Shown here: positions 1 through 10,500 of the stretch, piece after piece | How positions within the stretch are numbered: the first letter of the stretch is position 1 | Layout: each line of letters opens with the position of its first letter | Source of the DNA: an uncultured bacterium | GTDB lineage: Bacteria > Cyanobacteriota > Vampirovibrionia > Obscuribacterales > Obscuribacteraceae | DNA: 41,595 nucleotides | Direction: 5' to 3' | Assembly (NCBI GenBank): GCA_903835185.1 | Contig: CAILLX010000005.1 | Location: 1 to 41,595 of the forward strand | Notes under the pieces: generated by a model | What the model saw: the letters and a program-made list of their open reading frames with translations, nothing else | What the model was told of the DNA's origin: nothing | Databases searched by the model: none | Position numbers and translations under genes: made by a program

Positions 1-160
1 CCATGATTAAACACTCGGTTGTGTTGGCATTCAAGGATGTGGTTCGTGCAACGCTCTCCCGCCGGATCAGACTGAGGGCAGGTTCAAGAACGAAAGGATG
101 CGAATGAGAATCTGCAGAACCTGATCACCTGATGGACCGGATCTCAAAGATCTACATAAA

Positions 161-189
161 TTGATACTGTTTTCATAAGGTTCTATATA
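161..189 (+). promoter_or_regulatory. Possible sigma70-like promoter in AT-rich patch
   Basis: TTGATA at 161-166 and TATATA at 184-189 are separated by 17 bases, the classic spacing. The patch is AT-rich. No plus-strand gene follows within the window, since the region from 385 is occupied by the minus-strand SWIM gene. The match may therefore be chance, or it may drive an antisense transcript into the SWIM gene. Confidence 0.2.
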
Positions 190-342
190 TTGCACTATAT
201 CTCCGGTACACATAAATATATTGAACCTTAAGCCAATTTACCACAACGCAGGCTTACTGCCAGCATTTCGTGACTACAGCTCCTGATTCCCACAATAACC
301 AGACAGCCGTATCAAGCGACTGGCGTCAACCAACGGCGGCGA

Positions 343-376
343 GCAGTCGGAATAGCTCAGTTCTTCCGAGCGCTGC
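343..376 (-). terminator. Stem-loop just downstream of the SWIM gene stop
   Basis: TCGGAA (347-352) pairs with TTCCGA (364-369) around an 11-base loop. GCAG (343-346) can extend the stem with CTGC (373-376) across a 3-base bulge. It begins 8 bases beyond the stop codon of the SWIM gene. There is no T-run after it on the minus strand, so it is not a canonical Rho-independent terminator. It could be an RNA 3'-end stabiliser or simply chance. Confidence 0.25.
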
Positions 377-384
377 GCAGACTA

Positions 385-1641
385 CTATGCTTTTCTAAGC
401 TTAGCCCAGGCTTGCTTTTTCGTCAGTTTCGAAGCAGCGTTTAATGCGCTTGCAGTGCGTGATTGAAGACTAAGCAGCCCTCTCTTCTCCTCCCAGTCCC
501 TAACCGAGGTTGCGCTCACACCAAGGATGACAGCAAGCTGATTATGAGACATGTCCAGCCGGGCACGTAAATCTCGCACAGTTTTACCTGTCGGAGACAT
601 TCGGTGCGACTCTTTTGCACCGCCGCGCGCCTTGGGCGCCCCCGAAGCCGGCGAGGACGCCGGCGCTCCCGGCTGGCGATCGGCTTGTCGTACCGGACGA
701 GTCACGCCCAAAACATTTCCAGTAGAGCCAGTTCGTCCTGTTGGCTTGGCACCTGTGTGCGTCGTGGAGGACACTCCTGTTGAGTGCGTTGTCGGTTGGC
801 TGGATCTCGTCTGTTTGATTGGCTGGCGGACTGGGTCTAAACCGCTGTCAGGTCCGCTCTTCAACTGGCGAGACTGTGGCTCCTTGGACATGCCGGACTT
901 TGTCTTGTGCCGACTGTTGCTCGGCGATGCCTCGGCCGCCATTTCGATGCCAAACAAATCTTCCAGGTCGCTGTCAGCAATGTGCCGGTCGCTGCGCTTG
1001 CTGCCAATCACTGATGCAGCAGCATCTGCTTCTATCAGCTCTTCATGATCGACACCACGCAGAACAAAAAGCAGCTCGGGTTGTTCATCCAGCCGAGCAC
1101 CAACACCGTAAAGGACTGCAGCAACATGCTTGCACATAACAGCCCAGTCAGGGCAACTACAAGCCAGGTTTATTTCAGACGGCAGAGGAAATAGACCAGC
1201 CTGGCGATCAGTGACAACTGTCATGACACTGTTGGAAAGCTTTCCTTGAAGCAACTCAAGCAAGGAGCCAATTTTTCCGGAGCAACGCTCCTTAACAGCA
1301 GACCATTTCTGTTGTGACAACTGCTTAATGCCAATCTTCACATCATAAAGCTCAGAGCCGCTGACCATGGCCTTAATTTCACCGCCGCCAATCTCAAGAT
1401 GGCATACAGATCCGTTGCGCACATAAGTACGCCCGCGAGGCAGGCGGTTTTCGTAATCACTGAACGATTCCAGATGCTGGCACCATGACTTCCCCCAGAA
1501 CGTGCGCGCAATCGTTCGCCCTGCAATCTCAACTCCCTGAACATTAATACCCTGCTTGCGCAATTTGTCCATCTTGCGCCCGGCTTTCTCGCGACGCTGA
1601 GCAACGCTTACATATGGTCTATAGCCCCATCCCCATCCCAT
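385..1641 (-). CDS. SWIM zinc-finger protein with C-terminal helix-turn-helix
   Basis: A 418-residue protein. The N-terminal part (through about residue 220) follows the bacterial SWIM family that travels with SNF2 helicases (B. subtilis YwqB type). It shows TIARTFWGKSWC, then RLPRGRTYVRNGSV, then the SWIM zinc motif CxCx6CxH at C161, C163, C170 and H172. SWIM motifs bind zinc and are thought to contact DNA or partner proteins. Residues about 225-345 are a Ser/Thr/Gly/Pro-rich low-complexity linker. Residues about 360-390 form a Cro/C1-type helix-turn-helix (NQLAVILGVSATSVRDWEE), so the protein has two putative nucleic-acid-binding ends. I chose ATG 1639-1641: AGGAG lies 7 bases upstream, whereas ATG 1642-1644 leaves only 4 and a GTG at 1659 overlaps the site itself. 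The start overlaps the helicase stop (TGATG), implying translational coupling. The exact cellular role is unknown; DNA repair or transcription support is an inference from the partner. Confidence 0.9.
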   Translation of the reverse strand: MGWGWGYRPYVSVAQRREKAGRKMDKLRKQGINVQGVEIAGRTIARTFWGKSWCQHLESFSDYENRLPRGRTYVRNGSVCHLEIGGGEIKAMVSGSELYDVKIGIKQLSQQKWSAVKERCSGKIGSLLELLQGKLSNSVMTVVTDRQAGLFPLPSEINLACSCPDWAVMCKHVAAVLYGVGARLDEQPELLFVLRGVDHEELIEADAAASVIGSKRSDRHIADSDLEDLFGIEMAAEASPSNSRHKTKSGMSKEPQSRQLKSGPDSGLDPVRQPIKQTRSSQPTTHSTGVSSTTHTGAKPTGRTGSTGNVLGVTRPVRQADRQPGAPASSPASGAPKARGGAKESHRMSPTGKTVRDLRARLDMSHNQLAVILGVSATSVRDWEEKRGLLSLQSRTASALNAASKLTKKQAWAKLRKA

Positions 1642-4352
1642 CATGATTCTCCTGTACACACTCGCTCAAGGTCCAAACTTACCATATCGAGCAATTCTCG
1701 ATCACTCAATTCAGTTAACATGCCCTCTCCACCATCGGCAAGAATATCGTCGGCAAGCTCTGATTTCTCTGTAATTAATGCATCAATTTTTTCTTCAATC
1801 GTTCCACGGCAGATAAACTTGTGGACAAGCACATTGCGATGCTGACCGATGCGATACGCTCTGTCAGTGGCCTGATTCTCAACAGCCGGGTTCCACCAGC
1901 GATCAAAATGAATCACATGCGATGCTGCCGTCAGATTGAGCCCTGTGCCACCTGCTTTGACTGTAAGCACCGCAAACGGCGCTGTATCTGCTCGCTGGAA
2001 CATATCCACAATATCTTTCCGCTTGCTCACAGCTATGCCACCATGCAACACCACCCCGGAGCGTCCAAATATTTCGGACAGAAAAGTGGCGATTGGGCTG
2101 GTCATCTCTTGAAACTGGGTGAACACCAGCACCTTCTCCTGTCGTGAAGCAATCTCATCGCAGATAATTCTCAAGCGATCAAACTTTCCACTGGCAGCCG
2201 GATCGTATTCTCCATCGGCAAGGAGCTGGCTGGGATGATTGCAAATCTGTTTAAACTTGAGAATGAACGACAGGACTAGTCCGCGCCGTTTGATACCATC
2301 TACCGTTTTTAGTGCCAGGCTCAACTCTTCAACCAGCCTGGAGTATAGAACTGCCTGCTGTTTTGCCAATCCACAAAAAACTTTCATCTCTGTCTTGTCT
2401 GGCAGATCAGAAATGATAGTTTTATCTGTCTTGAGCCGCCTGAGAATATAGGGACTGACAAGATTACGCAAAGGAGCATAGCGGTTGTGCTCCCGCGCAT
2501 CCAGACTCTTCACAAAAGACTTAAATCTTGCTGTCGAACCTAGAAGACCAGGACAGAGAAAATCAAATATAGACCAGAGGTCAGAAAGACGGTTTTCTAC
2601 CGGTGTTCCTGTAAGAGCAATACGCGATTCGCTCTTGAGCTTTTTAACTGTTCTGGTTTGCTGCGCAGATGGATTCTTAATAGTCTGGGCCTCATCAAGA
2701 ATCACCAGACGCCACTTGCGATCCAGCAACCAGCTCTGGCGGGCAAGCATTCCATACGTGGTCAGGACAAGATCAACCCCGCCAAGACTCTTATCTGGCT
2801 CTGTGTTGAGTGCCGCCAGGTCGCTCGCACTCGACTCGGCAGGATGAACGAAGAGTGCTCTTAATGCCGGAGCAAAACGCTCTATCTCTCCCTTCCAGTT
2901 GGCTAGCAATGATGCAGGCAACACCAGAAGTGACGGTCTGGGAGGCAGCCTCTTAGCCTCTTTAATAGACAACAAAAGAGCCAAAATCTGGATGGTCTTT
3001 CCCAATCCCATGTCATCAGCAAGACAGGCACCCAGACCCAGGCTGGAAAGAAACCAGAGCCAGTCGTGTCCTACCTTTTGATAACTGCGCAGTGTCCCAT
3101 GGAAGCTAGTGCTCTGCTTGGTTGCAGCCAATCTGTTTGGATCCCGCAAACTGTTCAGTGTCTCAGCAAGCCAGCTGCCCGCATTCACAAAAGACCACTG
3201 GCAATCTTCGTCGAACGCTGCACCATCGCCGTCGAGATTGGACGGAGCGCCGGCCAGCAATCGCATACCTTCGATAAAAGAAATACCGCCCTGGGCAGCT
3301 TGCTTCTCCACCTGACTCCAGTGTGCCAGGGCCTCTGAAAGCCGCTCACTATCTATCTCTATCCATTGTCCTTTTATATAGAGAAGCCCTTCCTGGGCGT
3401 TCAAGATCTGCCTTATCTCCTCCTGTGTCAACCTGGTATCACCCAGAACAAGATCTGCCCTGAAGTCGAGCATGGCATCGAGTCCAAGACTGTTCTGCTT
3501 TTTCTCGCCAATTGTCACAGTCACGCGCGGTCGTGGACGCTTGCGCCACCAGTCCGGAAGCCGCACCAGAAGACCGCTCTCCTCAAGGATGGGAACTTCT
3601 TTTAGTAAGCGGTAAGCCTCTGCCGGCGTCCACATAAGCGGATGAAAAACATCTTTGGACTCCACCAGCTCCCGCACGAAGGCACTTTTCTCGCAAGCCA
3701 GCTGCACAGGAGAGAGAAGGTTGACTAGCGCTTTCTTATTGCGCTCGCCTGCATATGCCTGAAGAGCCTTGCTCAGCGGTTGATACTGCACCCGTCCGCC
3801 CCGTGACATTCGTGGTGCATAGGTCGCCATAAATGCAAAAGGAAAGCCAGCATCGCGTTTATTCTCGGCCAAATGAAAGCATACGCGCCCTACCTGATGC
3901 CAGAGTGGAGCATTCTTCTTCAGCCAACTGCTCAAGGTGGTATCAGAGGATGAGACCGCCTCAAACACCCAGCTGTCCAGCTCGTTCCAGAAGTTGCGAA
4001 GCATCTCCACATTCAAATACTCAGCACCACGCATCGGCGGCATGCTCGAGAGCATCATTTCCAACTCTGGCAAAGGCGGTGCCTCAATCGACTTCAGACC
4101 TTTGTCTGCCAGCTCTGGAGTCCGGCACAATTCTGTAAGAAAAAGACAGGCAAACTCTCGCCAGTAGGTCACTGAAGGTGACAGCGGAGAACTTGAACTG
4201 CGAGCAGCCAAGGCAAAAAGACCTGATACCTGGTGAGCCGAGAAGGCATCAGCAAGACTCTTCGACCATGGATCCGGAAGAGCAGTCTCACTCGATCCTG
4301 ACTCTTCCAACAAAAGATGGCCGGCAGGAGTAACCGCAATCTCCCACGTCAT
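1641..4352 (-). CDS. SNF2-family DEAD/DEAH-like helicase (DUF3670 type)
   Basis: A 903-residue Swi2/Snf2 ATPase, predicted to translocate on double-stranded DNA using ATP in the cytoplasm. The first ~410 residues include the bacterial SNF2-associated region (DUF3670-like, e.g. LTQEEIRQILNAQEGLLYIKG). The ATPase core then shows motif I DDMGLGKT (Lys452), motif II DEAQ (553-556), motif III LTGTPVENR (about 579), motif V GGTGLNLT (about 801) and motif VI QATDRAYRIGQ (about 826-836). All are intact, so the enzyme should be active. The family is close to B. subtilis YwqA, which also neighbours a SWIM gene. ATG 4350-4352 is preceded by GAAGGG with a 7-base spacer. The downstream SWIM start overlaps its stop, so the two form an operon. 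Whether transcription comes from the giant gene upstream is unclear, because the gap is 183 bp and no terminator or strong promoter is visible there. The biological role (repair, chromosome remodelling, defence) is not determined by the sequence. Confidence 0.95.
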   Translation of the reverse strand: MTWEIAVTPAGHLLLEESGSSETALPDPWSKSLADAFSAHQVSGLFALAARSSSSPLSPSVTYWREFACLFLTELCRTPELADKGLKSIEAPPLPELEMMLSSMPPMRGAEYLNVEMLRNFWNELDSWVFEAVSSSDTTLSSWLKKNAPLWHQVGRVCFHLAENKRDAGFPFAFMATYAPRMSRGGRVQYQPLSKALQAYAGERNKKALVNLLSPVQLACEKSAFVRELVESKDVFHPLMWTPAEAYRLLKEVPILEESGLLVRLPDWWRKRPRPRVTVTIGEKKQNSLGLDAMLDFRADLVLGDTRLTQEEIRQILNAQEGLLYIKGQWIEIDSERLSEALAHWSQVEKQAAQGGISFIEGMRLLAGAPSNLDGDGAAFDEDCQWSFVNAGSWLAETLNSLRDPNRLAATKQSTSFHGTLRSYQKVGHDWLWFLSSLGLGACLADDMGLGKTIQILALLLSIKEAKRLPPRPSLLVLPASLLANWKGEIERFAPALRALFVHPAESSASDLAALNTEPDKSLGGVDLVLTTYGMLARQSWLLDRKWRLVILDEAQTIKNPSAQQTRTVKKLKSESRIALTGTPVENRLSDLWSIFDFLCPGLLGSTARFKSFVKSLDAREHNRYAPLRNLVSPYILRRLKTDKTIISDLPDKTEMKVFCGLAKQQAVLYSRLVEELSLALKTVDGIKRRGLVLSFILKFKQICNHPSQLLADGEYDPAASGKFDRLRIICDEIASRQEKVLVFTQFQEMTSPIATFLSEIFGRSGVVLHGGIAVSKRKDIVDMFQRADTAPFAVLTVKAGGTGLNLTAASHVIHFDRWWNPAVENQATDRAYRIGQHRNVLVHKFICRGTIEEKIDALITEKSELADDILADGGEGMLTELSDRELLDMVSLDLERVCTGES
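1649..1653 (-). promoter_or_regulatory. Ribosome binding site that decides the SWIM start
   Basis: AGGAG on the minus strand, inside the last codons of the helicase gene. It stands 7 bases from ATG 1639-1641 and 4 bases from ATG 1642-1644, favouring the former. Confidence 0.7.
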
Positions 4353-4359
4353 TGCAACA

Positions 4360-4365
4360 CCCTTC
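4360..4365 (-). promoter_or_regulatory. Ribosome binding site of the SNF2 helicase
   Basis: GAAGGG on the minus strand, 7 bases before ATG 4350-4352. It supports that start over any internal one. Confidence 0.65.
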
Positions 4366-4436
4366 GCCGGAGCACCACCGACAAATGAACAATCCGCGCT
4401 ACGGTCGGGCGGCGGTCATGTCTTCTGCTTTTTGTC

Positions 4437-4505
4437 TCAATCCACACAATGCTCACACTTGACTGCCATATCATCATCGTCCAGATTCCAGTGGCAGAAC
4501 ACCAT
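4437..4505 (-). CDS. Tiny Cys/His-rich ORF, in frame after the giant gene
   Basis: A 22-codon frame beginning MVFCHWNLDDDD and ending KCEHCVD. It has Cys-His, then twelve residues on a Cys-x2-Cys with an intervening His, the spacing of a minimal zinc-binding knuckle. It lies in the same frame as the giant gene, 10 codons beyond that gene's TGA, with no intervening stop. It could therefore be a separate micro-protein, a stop-codon read-through extension, or the eroded end of a once longer gene. No convincing ribosome binding site precedes its ATG. I do not recognise the sequence. The Cys/His pattern alone supports it, so it may be chance. Confidence 0.2.
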   Translation of the reverse strand: MVFCHWNLDDDDMAVKCEHCVD

Positions 4506-4535
4506 AGGCTGAACATAGGAGCTAATCGTTTTGAC

Positions 4536-7500
4536 TCAGCTGTGAGCGTCAATGCTTCTTAGCCCTCTCAATAGAGCTCCTAGCCTTTTACGAGACATTT
4601 GCGCCTGCTTCACAGGCGGAGCCTCCTCACGTAACATCGCCTGGAAAATCTCTCCAGCCAGGTTAGCTTCCAACTCGTGACGCTGCGTCCCACCCAGATG
4701 GAGCTTCATTTCTCTCGTACTTATTCTATAGGCAACATGCTGCATCTGGGCATCGAGAAGCCTCCCAAGCACAACTGGCGCTTCTGCATTTTTTAGAGCT
4801 TTGCTGTTGTTATACCAGGCATGCAAGCGCCGCGCGTCCTGAGCAAGCTGATCCGTTCTGGTGGCGTCATTCACCAACTGTTCCAGTTCACATCCGAGTA
4901 TCTTCTTTGCATAGCTTTCATCAGTAGTAAGCCGTCCAACAACAGTACGAGCAACCTTGACGGGATCGCCCTCAATTTCAGCTTCATCAATGTCCAGCCT
5001 GGCTGACCTAATTTCATTGAGTCTGTCCTTAAACTCTGGCAATCGGATAGCTTCTGCCCTTTCCTGTTCGTGCATCTGCTGGCGGTAGGACAGCATCAAT
5101 TCATCGGCACGGACAAGGTCATCAAACGACAATACCTTGCCGGCTGCTTGCAGCTTTGCATCGGCTTCCAATGCCTGTTTTACAACTTCCCGGCGCATCA
5201 ACTCAGTTTGCTGTTCGGTCGATTCACAAAAGCATTTACGTACAGCTTCTAAGTCAAAGGCACCCTGACTCCTCAACTCATGCGCCACGGCTCGTATCAT
5301 AAGGAAATATTGCTCATGATGCAACAACTCATGGTACACCGTCTCTTTATTGAGATGCTTTCCAGAACACAACCATGATTCCCGAATCATCATCTCGCCA
5401 TCGCTGTAGGAAGCGCGGGCACCGCGACGATTCATTTCACGATCACTTAAAATTCTAACTTTAATTGGCGGCAAATCATGGTTGCTACAGAACTCATTAA
5501 TCGCCTCCTGCACAGCATTGCGGCGCACCTTCAACGCGCGCGCATGCTCGGCAACCACCTTGTGATATTCGTGTACGCCGCTCGGCTGAAGCATTTTATG
5601 AAGCTGGACCTTCTTAAACAAACTGCTCAAATCACTCCACTTATCTGAAACTTGATCAACTGTTTTTTTGAGCCCCTGCATCTCTTCAGGTTGAAACAGT
5701 ATATGATTCTCCACTTTCAGTCGTCCGATGAGCTTCAGGCGTCGCGAATCGTCAGCTAGATCGAGCTGTTTCTCTATAGCCCTATTAACAATGCGGCTTG
5801 AGTCCACCGGATCTTCTACCGCAGTATCATTTCCCTGTTTATGCAGGTTACCAGCATCAGTGCCGAGATGACCGGCTTTGGCAAGAACATCCTCTGGTGT
5901 TGCACCAGCTTTGAGTGCAAAAGCTACTCCTTGTTCTCCGGCAATGCCTTCATCCCAGCTTTTAACTTCTAACGATTGTTTGTGCTGCTCGAAAAGACGG
6001 CGAAGCCTTTCTGGCTCAGTTGCAGGCAACTCCAATCCGTCTACCGGCCTCAGCAAGTCAATCTCACTTGCATATCTAAGGCTAGCCTCCTGCAACTGAC
6101 CCTGCAGCCTTCTCAATGCAGTACGCTCGCCAGAGACGGTAAGTCGTGGCAGCTTCTCATAGGAACTGCCATCAAGCCGTTTGGCAAAACTGGTATTTGT
6201 CGTACCATCAAAAAGTGTGACTGTTCCTTCGGCTACATTGATCTCATATTGACCTCGCCACTGATGAATCGTGCCATCCGGCAAAACAAGGAATGCTTTT
6301 GACGGATTGCCATTGTCTCCAGCAAAAGACTCAAAGCGTGATCCATCCTGAAAACGCATAGTTGAGCGATCATTAGGCCATTCGATGTAATAGCTGTCCT
6401 GTCCATCCAGACACTTAATCACTGCAAGCCAATCCCAGTGATCAGCAGTGCTAAATTTAGACCGGTCGCCTGTCTTCAGCTCCTCGGCACCAATTTTCAG
6501 CTTAAAGCTCTCTTTGTCCCACGGCTGGAACTTAACATCCTGACGAGACAACCTGTAGATAAAGTTGTATACATCAACATACTCGCCCTGAGCCGGTGAC
6601 TTGCGATCGCCAGTTCCTGAAAGCCAGGCTGATGCATTGTACTGGTCTGACACCTTACGCCTGGACAATTCACCAGTTGCAAACGCCTCCTGTTCATGAG
6701 CCCACTGCCGATACACTGGATAAAGCTCATGCAACTGAGCACTTATCTGTGCTTGACGCTCTTTCAAGATACTCTCAAGGAGTGTCTTGGCAGCTGTCTC
6801 ATCCCAGCCGTGACTCTTGTCGCTGAGAAAGTAGTCAATCAGCCTTTGAGCATCAGGAGATGGTGACTTACCAAATAGCTCTTCAATACGCACTGAAACA
6901 AGCGGAATAAGAGCTTCAGTTAAAACAGCAGTGGCACCGTTCTCCTGTCGCACTTTCTCTAACGCCCAATTGGTCACATTTTCATTATGCCACCACTCTT
7001 CTATAAGTTTGCCTTGCGGCAATGATCTTTCTAACTCAGCCACTCTGGCCAAATCCTTCTCTGATAAGTTTCTGGCACAAGCAAGAGAATTCTCTAGATA
7101 TTCACGCTCAAGCGGTCTGCCAGTAAGCTCTTCATAGCGCCGCTGCACCGCGGTCAGCTGTACACCATCAAGAGGACTCTCGTGATTGCCGGCAACATCG
7201 TTGGCCAGCTTCCTCACCAGCAAACTATCTTGCTCGTTGTGCGCCACTTCATGGAGCAGCTCGCTTATCAGGACCTCCGGATACCCAATACCGCGCAGTG
7301 CTAGATCAGAGACGAAAATCCTGCCGGTGCCAAGCTTATAAGCAGCATCAGCACGCCCTAGATACGTGGTATCAATTGAAATTGACGGCAACTCAAGCTT
7401 GCGGCAAAAATCATTGACTATGCTGCGGAGAGTTTCTGCCCGATCTCTGCGAATATTATGGACCTGCTCAGACCAGACTCTGTTGTACTGCTCATAAGCA

Positions 7501-10500
7501 GCACGCTCATTGTTGTAGAGATAGAGCAAGCGGTCGTGTCCATGCAGAGCATCACGCATCTCGCTCTGCCTGTAATAGATATCAATACCCAGATCGTGAC
7601 CAGACGCAAGTACATCAGGCAGCTCAGACTCGATAGCAGTGCGAGCTGCCAACCAGGCATCCTTCCAATCCCGCTCGGCAGCGACTCCTTCAGGTCCACC
7701 CTGCCTGTCAACTGTCGACCATTGATCAATCTCGCTTTGCAAGGACTCAGTCAACGCCTGCAAACGCTCAGGTTCCACCAGCCTGCTGCCTGAAATATCG
7801 CGCAGCTCAGAGTCACTAACAGACTGAAGTTGTCTGTCAGCAACATAAGACTCGACCGGACGCTCCATATCAGACAATGCCGATGACCTTCTCAAATCAA
7901 ACGGTTCCCGAATTGAGTGCAACATTCCGTCGCCAGCTGACAGAGCAGACGCTTGCTCGAGATCTACAGGCAATGCCTCACGCAGCTCATTCTTCAATCT
8001 GTGCAACCCACGCCGACCTAACAGATCAAGCACTAGCTCTTTGCTGTCTGCAGGCATACTGCCCAAACAATCAATCAAATGTGCCTTAAATGAATGAAAC
8101 TCTGCTTCCGCCTTAGACCTTTCTGTTTGTCTTACTACGGCTCCCGACTGTTCTCCTGTCTCTCCTTCCAGCTGGGGCCGCCCCAATCGTCCAGATTGAT
8201 GCTGCCAGCGATCACACGCATCATCCAGGAAAGCACAAACATTCTTGGCAAACTCGTCAGGAGTGCGTCCAGATTCAGCTATCAGTTCCGGCACCCCGGA
8301 TTTATACATCTCGTGCAACAACTCCAGATATTGCGGACCAGCCCAGACGCCGCTCTGTTCCTTGTCTGTTATCTGTTCTCGAATCCGTCGCAAATTCTCA
8401 GTAACAGCGACAGGAATGTTATCAGGTCGAGCCGAGCCCGCTGCCGGCAACTTATCGTCAATCTGGCTTTCTGCCGAACGGCCTGTTCTCTCTCCAGTTG
8501 CTTGCTCACTTCCTTGCAGAGGCACCACTCCTTGCTCGGCTCGCAAGCGTGCCACCATTTGAGCTTTCAGTTTAATAGCGAAATCAAACTGTTCCGCCTC
8601 ACTGGGGCTCAAGCCTTTTACCTTTAATGCTCTTATCTGCGACTGCAACTCGGCATATCCAGCTGAACCTGGATCCGGGTGACCTTTCTGCAGCTCGTCT
8701 AGCACAGCGAGTCTGGACTTTTCTTCGTCGTTCAGCTTCTCCGGATACTTAAGCGGAGCATTCCAATATGCCACTTTGCCATCTTCAGTGCGGGGCGGAT
8801 TATTTGCAGCAATCCACTCTTCCAGCTGCTCATTGACGCGCAAGACTGCTTGCTCAGAACGTTGAAGCCCAGCGTCAGCTAACAGCTTTGCCTCAGCGCT
8901 CATAACACTACAGGCAGATGTGAAGCTGTCTCTGACCGAATTAAGGGCGACCTCTAACTTTGCATCTTGAAGTGTAGTGCCTGGACCTCTGATGGCGACA
9001 ATTTTGGCCCAGCCGTCCGGACAGGCATAATTAATCAGCGAATCGGCGTCTATCACTGCTCGCGAAGCCTTATACCATGCAGAGCCTTCATGCGGCACCC
9101 ACCAGTGTTCAACTCCAATGAGCTTAAGGAGTTCCTTTTCTTTCGCAGTGAAATCGATCTCTGAATGGTCTGCAGTCAGATGTTTTGGATCTAGCGGATT
9201 GCCTATCTTTTCACAGATCCGGTCGAGAGCGGCACTGCGTAGATCCACAGCTTGCTTATCTGCCTCACGTTCGGCAGGAGTCATCTCTCCCTCAGGTCGC
9301 GGTTTAGGCAGCTTCCCTGAAATTAAGAGGCGCATCATGAAAGCCATGAACGCCGGAGGCCCAATCTGGTGCTCTCTTATGGCGGCAACGATACCTTGAA
9401 TACGCTCTAAATTGCCTGGCTCTGCCAGATCGAAATAGCTGGGCAAAACTTCAGCAGCAGCTTCTGCACCATGGACATTGTGCAAGATAAAGTTTTCCGG
9501 AGTCTTTACTGCATCAGAGAAGAGCGATGCCAGGATTGCATCCTCAGTCTGTTCCGGAGTCAACCTAGCCTGCCGGGCAGCCTCGGCATCTTCAGTTTGT
9601 TCTGGAGTTAGCTTAGTGGCAACCTCAATCACCTGATCAATTTCGCCACGCGTATGCTTCCAGTTGATGTTTTGATAGCCCTCTTCACGTTGCTCGACAG
9701 GCAGCTGATCGTTGAGGCGCTTAAGTGCGTCACGCACTCTGGCCTTGATTTTGAGCACTCGCTCCTTCTGCTCTGCACGAAGAACAGTTGCTGAAAGAAG
9801 CTCAATCTTGGCAGCTAGAGAAATTATCTTACCTTCAACGTCCCTGACAGGCACCACCTTCAAATCATCAAGCAGTTCGTGAAGAGAAAGTCTCTCAGAC
9901 TCCTGCCGAGAAAGCTTCTCTCCAGAGGCGCTCTCACGTTCCAGCACGGCAAAGCACTCAGCCCATTTATGATTATTGGACAGTTCATTGATCGCTGCAG
10001 CTGCCGCTACCTCGCGAGGTGCAGAATGTTGTTCTTCAAGAGCACTTACCTTTTCTCGTGTCTCGGCGTCAGCTCTTGCTGTCGAGCCAGAATCCGACCG
10101 CTCTGTAGCACCTTGATCTTTGGCTGCTATTGATTCACTACCAGCGCGGCGCCTCGACGCTGCCTCTGAAGCAAGGTCCAGTCCGACTTCCTCGAAATCT
10201 GCCCCTCTGCCTATCTTCTGTCGAGCCTTGTCGGCATACATGGCGTGATCAGCTTGAGCCAGCAGCTCTGTGCTTGGAGTATGATTGCCGGGCTCGAAAG
10301 TGGCACAGCCGACACTAAGCGAAACAGTGATTGGACGCTCACCAACCGGACCATGTTCGCTAGCCGGCACAATACTGACCTGCCCTTCCCTGGCAGACAA
10401 ATCAACCTTTACAGCATCGCGCAAGCGATTTGCCACGACTTCGGCAGCTCGAGCATCTGTACCCCTGAGAATCAGACAAAACTCATCGCCCCCAATGCGA

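Larger units (their letters stand above)
1..384. other. Left-edge non-coding stretch, no convincing gene
   Basis: No reading frame here has a ribosome binding site plus a recognisable protein. The only plus-strand start near the edge (ATG at 3) gives a 34-codon basic peptide that I do not recognise. Positions about 150-235 are distinctly AT-rich compared with the rest of the window and contain a small perfect palindrome (GATCT-CAA-AGATC, near 140-152). The right part (343-376) can form a stem-loop just past the SWIM gene stop. The stretch probably holds the 3' end of the minus-strand operon and perhaps a plus-strand promoter, but no gene for that promoter lies inside this stretch. Confidence 0.5.
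4353..4535 (-). other. Gap between giant gene and helicase
   Basis: A 183-base spacer between two minus-strand genes. It holds a 22-codon Cys/His-rich ORF (4437-4505) and the helicase ribosome binding site (4360-4365). I see no inverted repeat followed by a T-run, and no convincing -35/-10 pair. A longer 67-codon frame (4349-4552) ends in an ATGA overlap with the helicase start, but its translation looks random. Confidence 0.5.

Noticed and set aside
350-362. AATAGCTCAGTT, resembling a tRNA D-arm
   Set aside because: No acceptor stem, anticodon arm or TTC arm can be built around it; it is the loop of a local hairpin.
551-1139. Plus-strand frames of 106-165 codons opposite the SWIM gene
   Set aside because: They lie antisense to the well-supported SWIM protein, have no recognisable motif, and their Cys/Arg/Ser-rich translation is typical of shadow frames.
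4349-4552. 67-codon minus-strand frame bridging the giant gene and helicase with an ATGA overlap
   Set aside because: The overlap is attractive, but the translation looks random, it would start inside the giant gene's end, and the helicase has its own good ribosome binding site.
8094-8627. 177-codon plus-strand frame inside the giant gene
   Set aside because: Antisense shadow; composition rich in Ser/Cys/Leu/Arg, no ribosome binding site or motif, while the minus strand reads continuous plausible protein.
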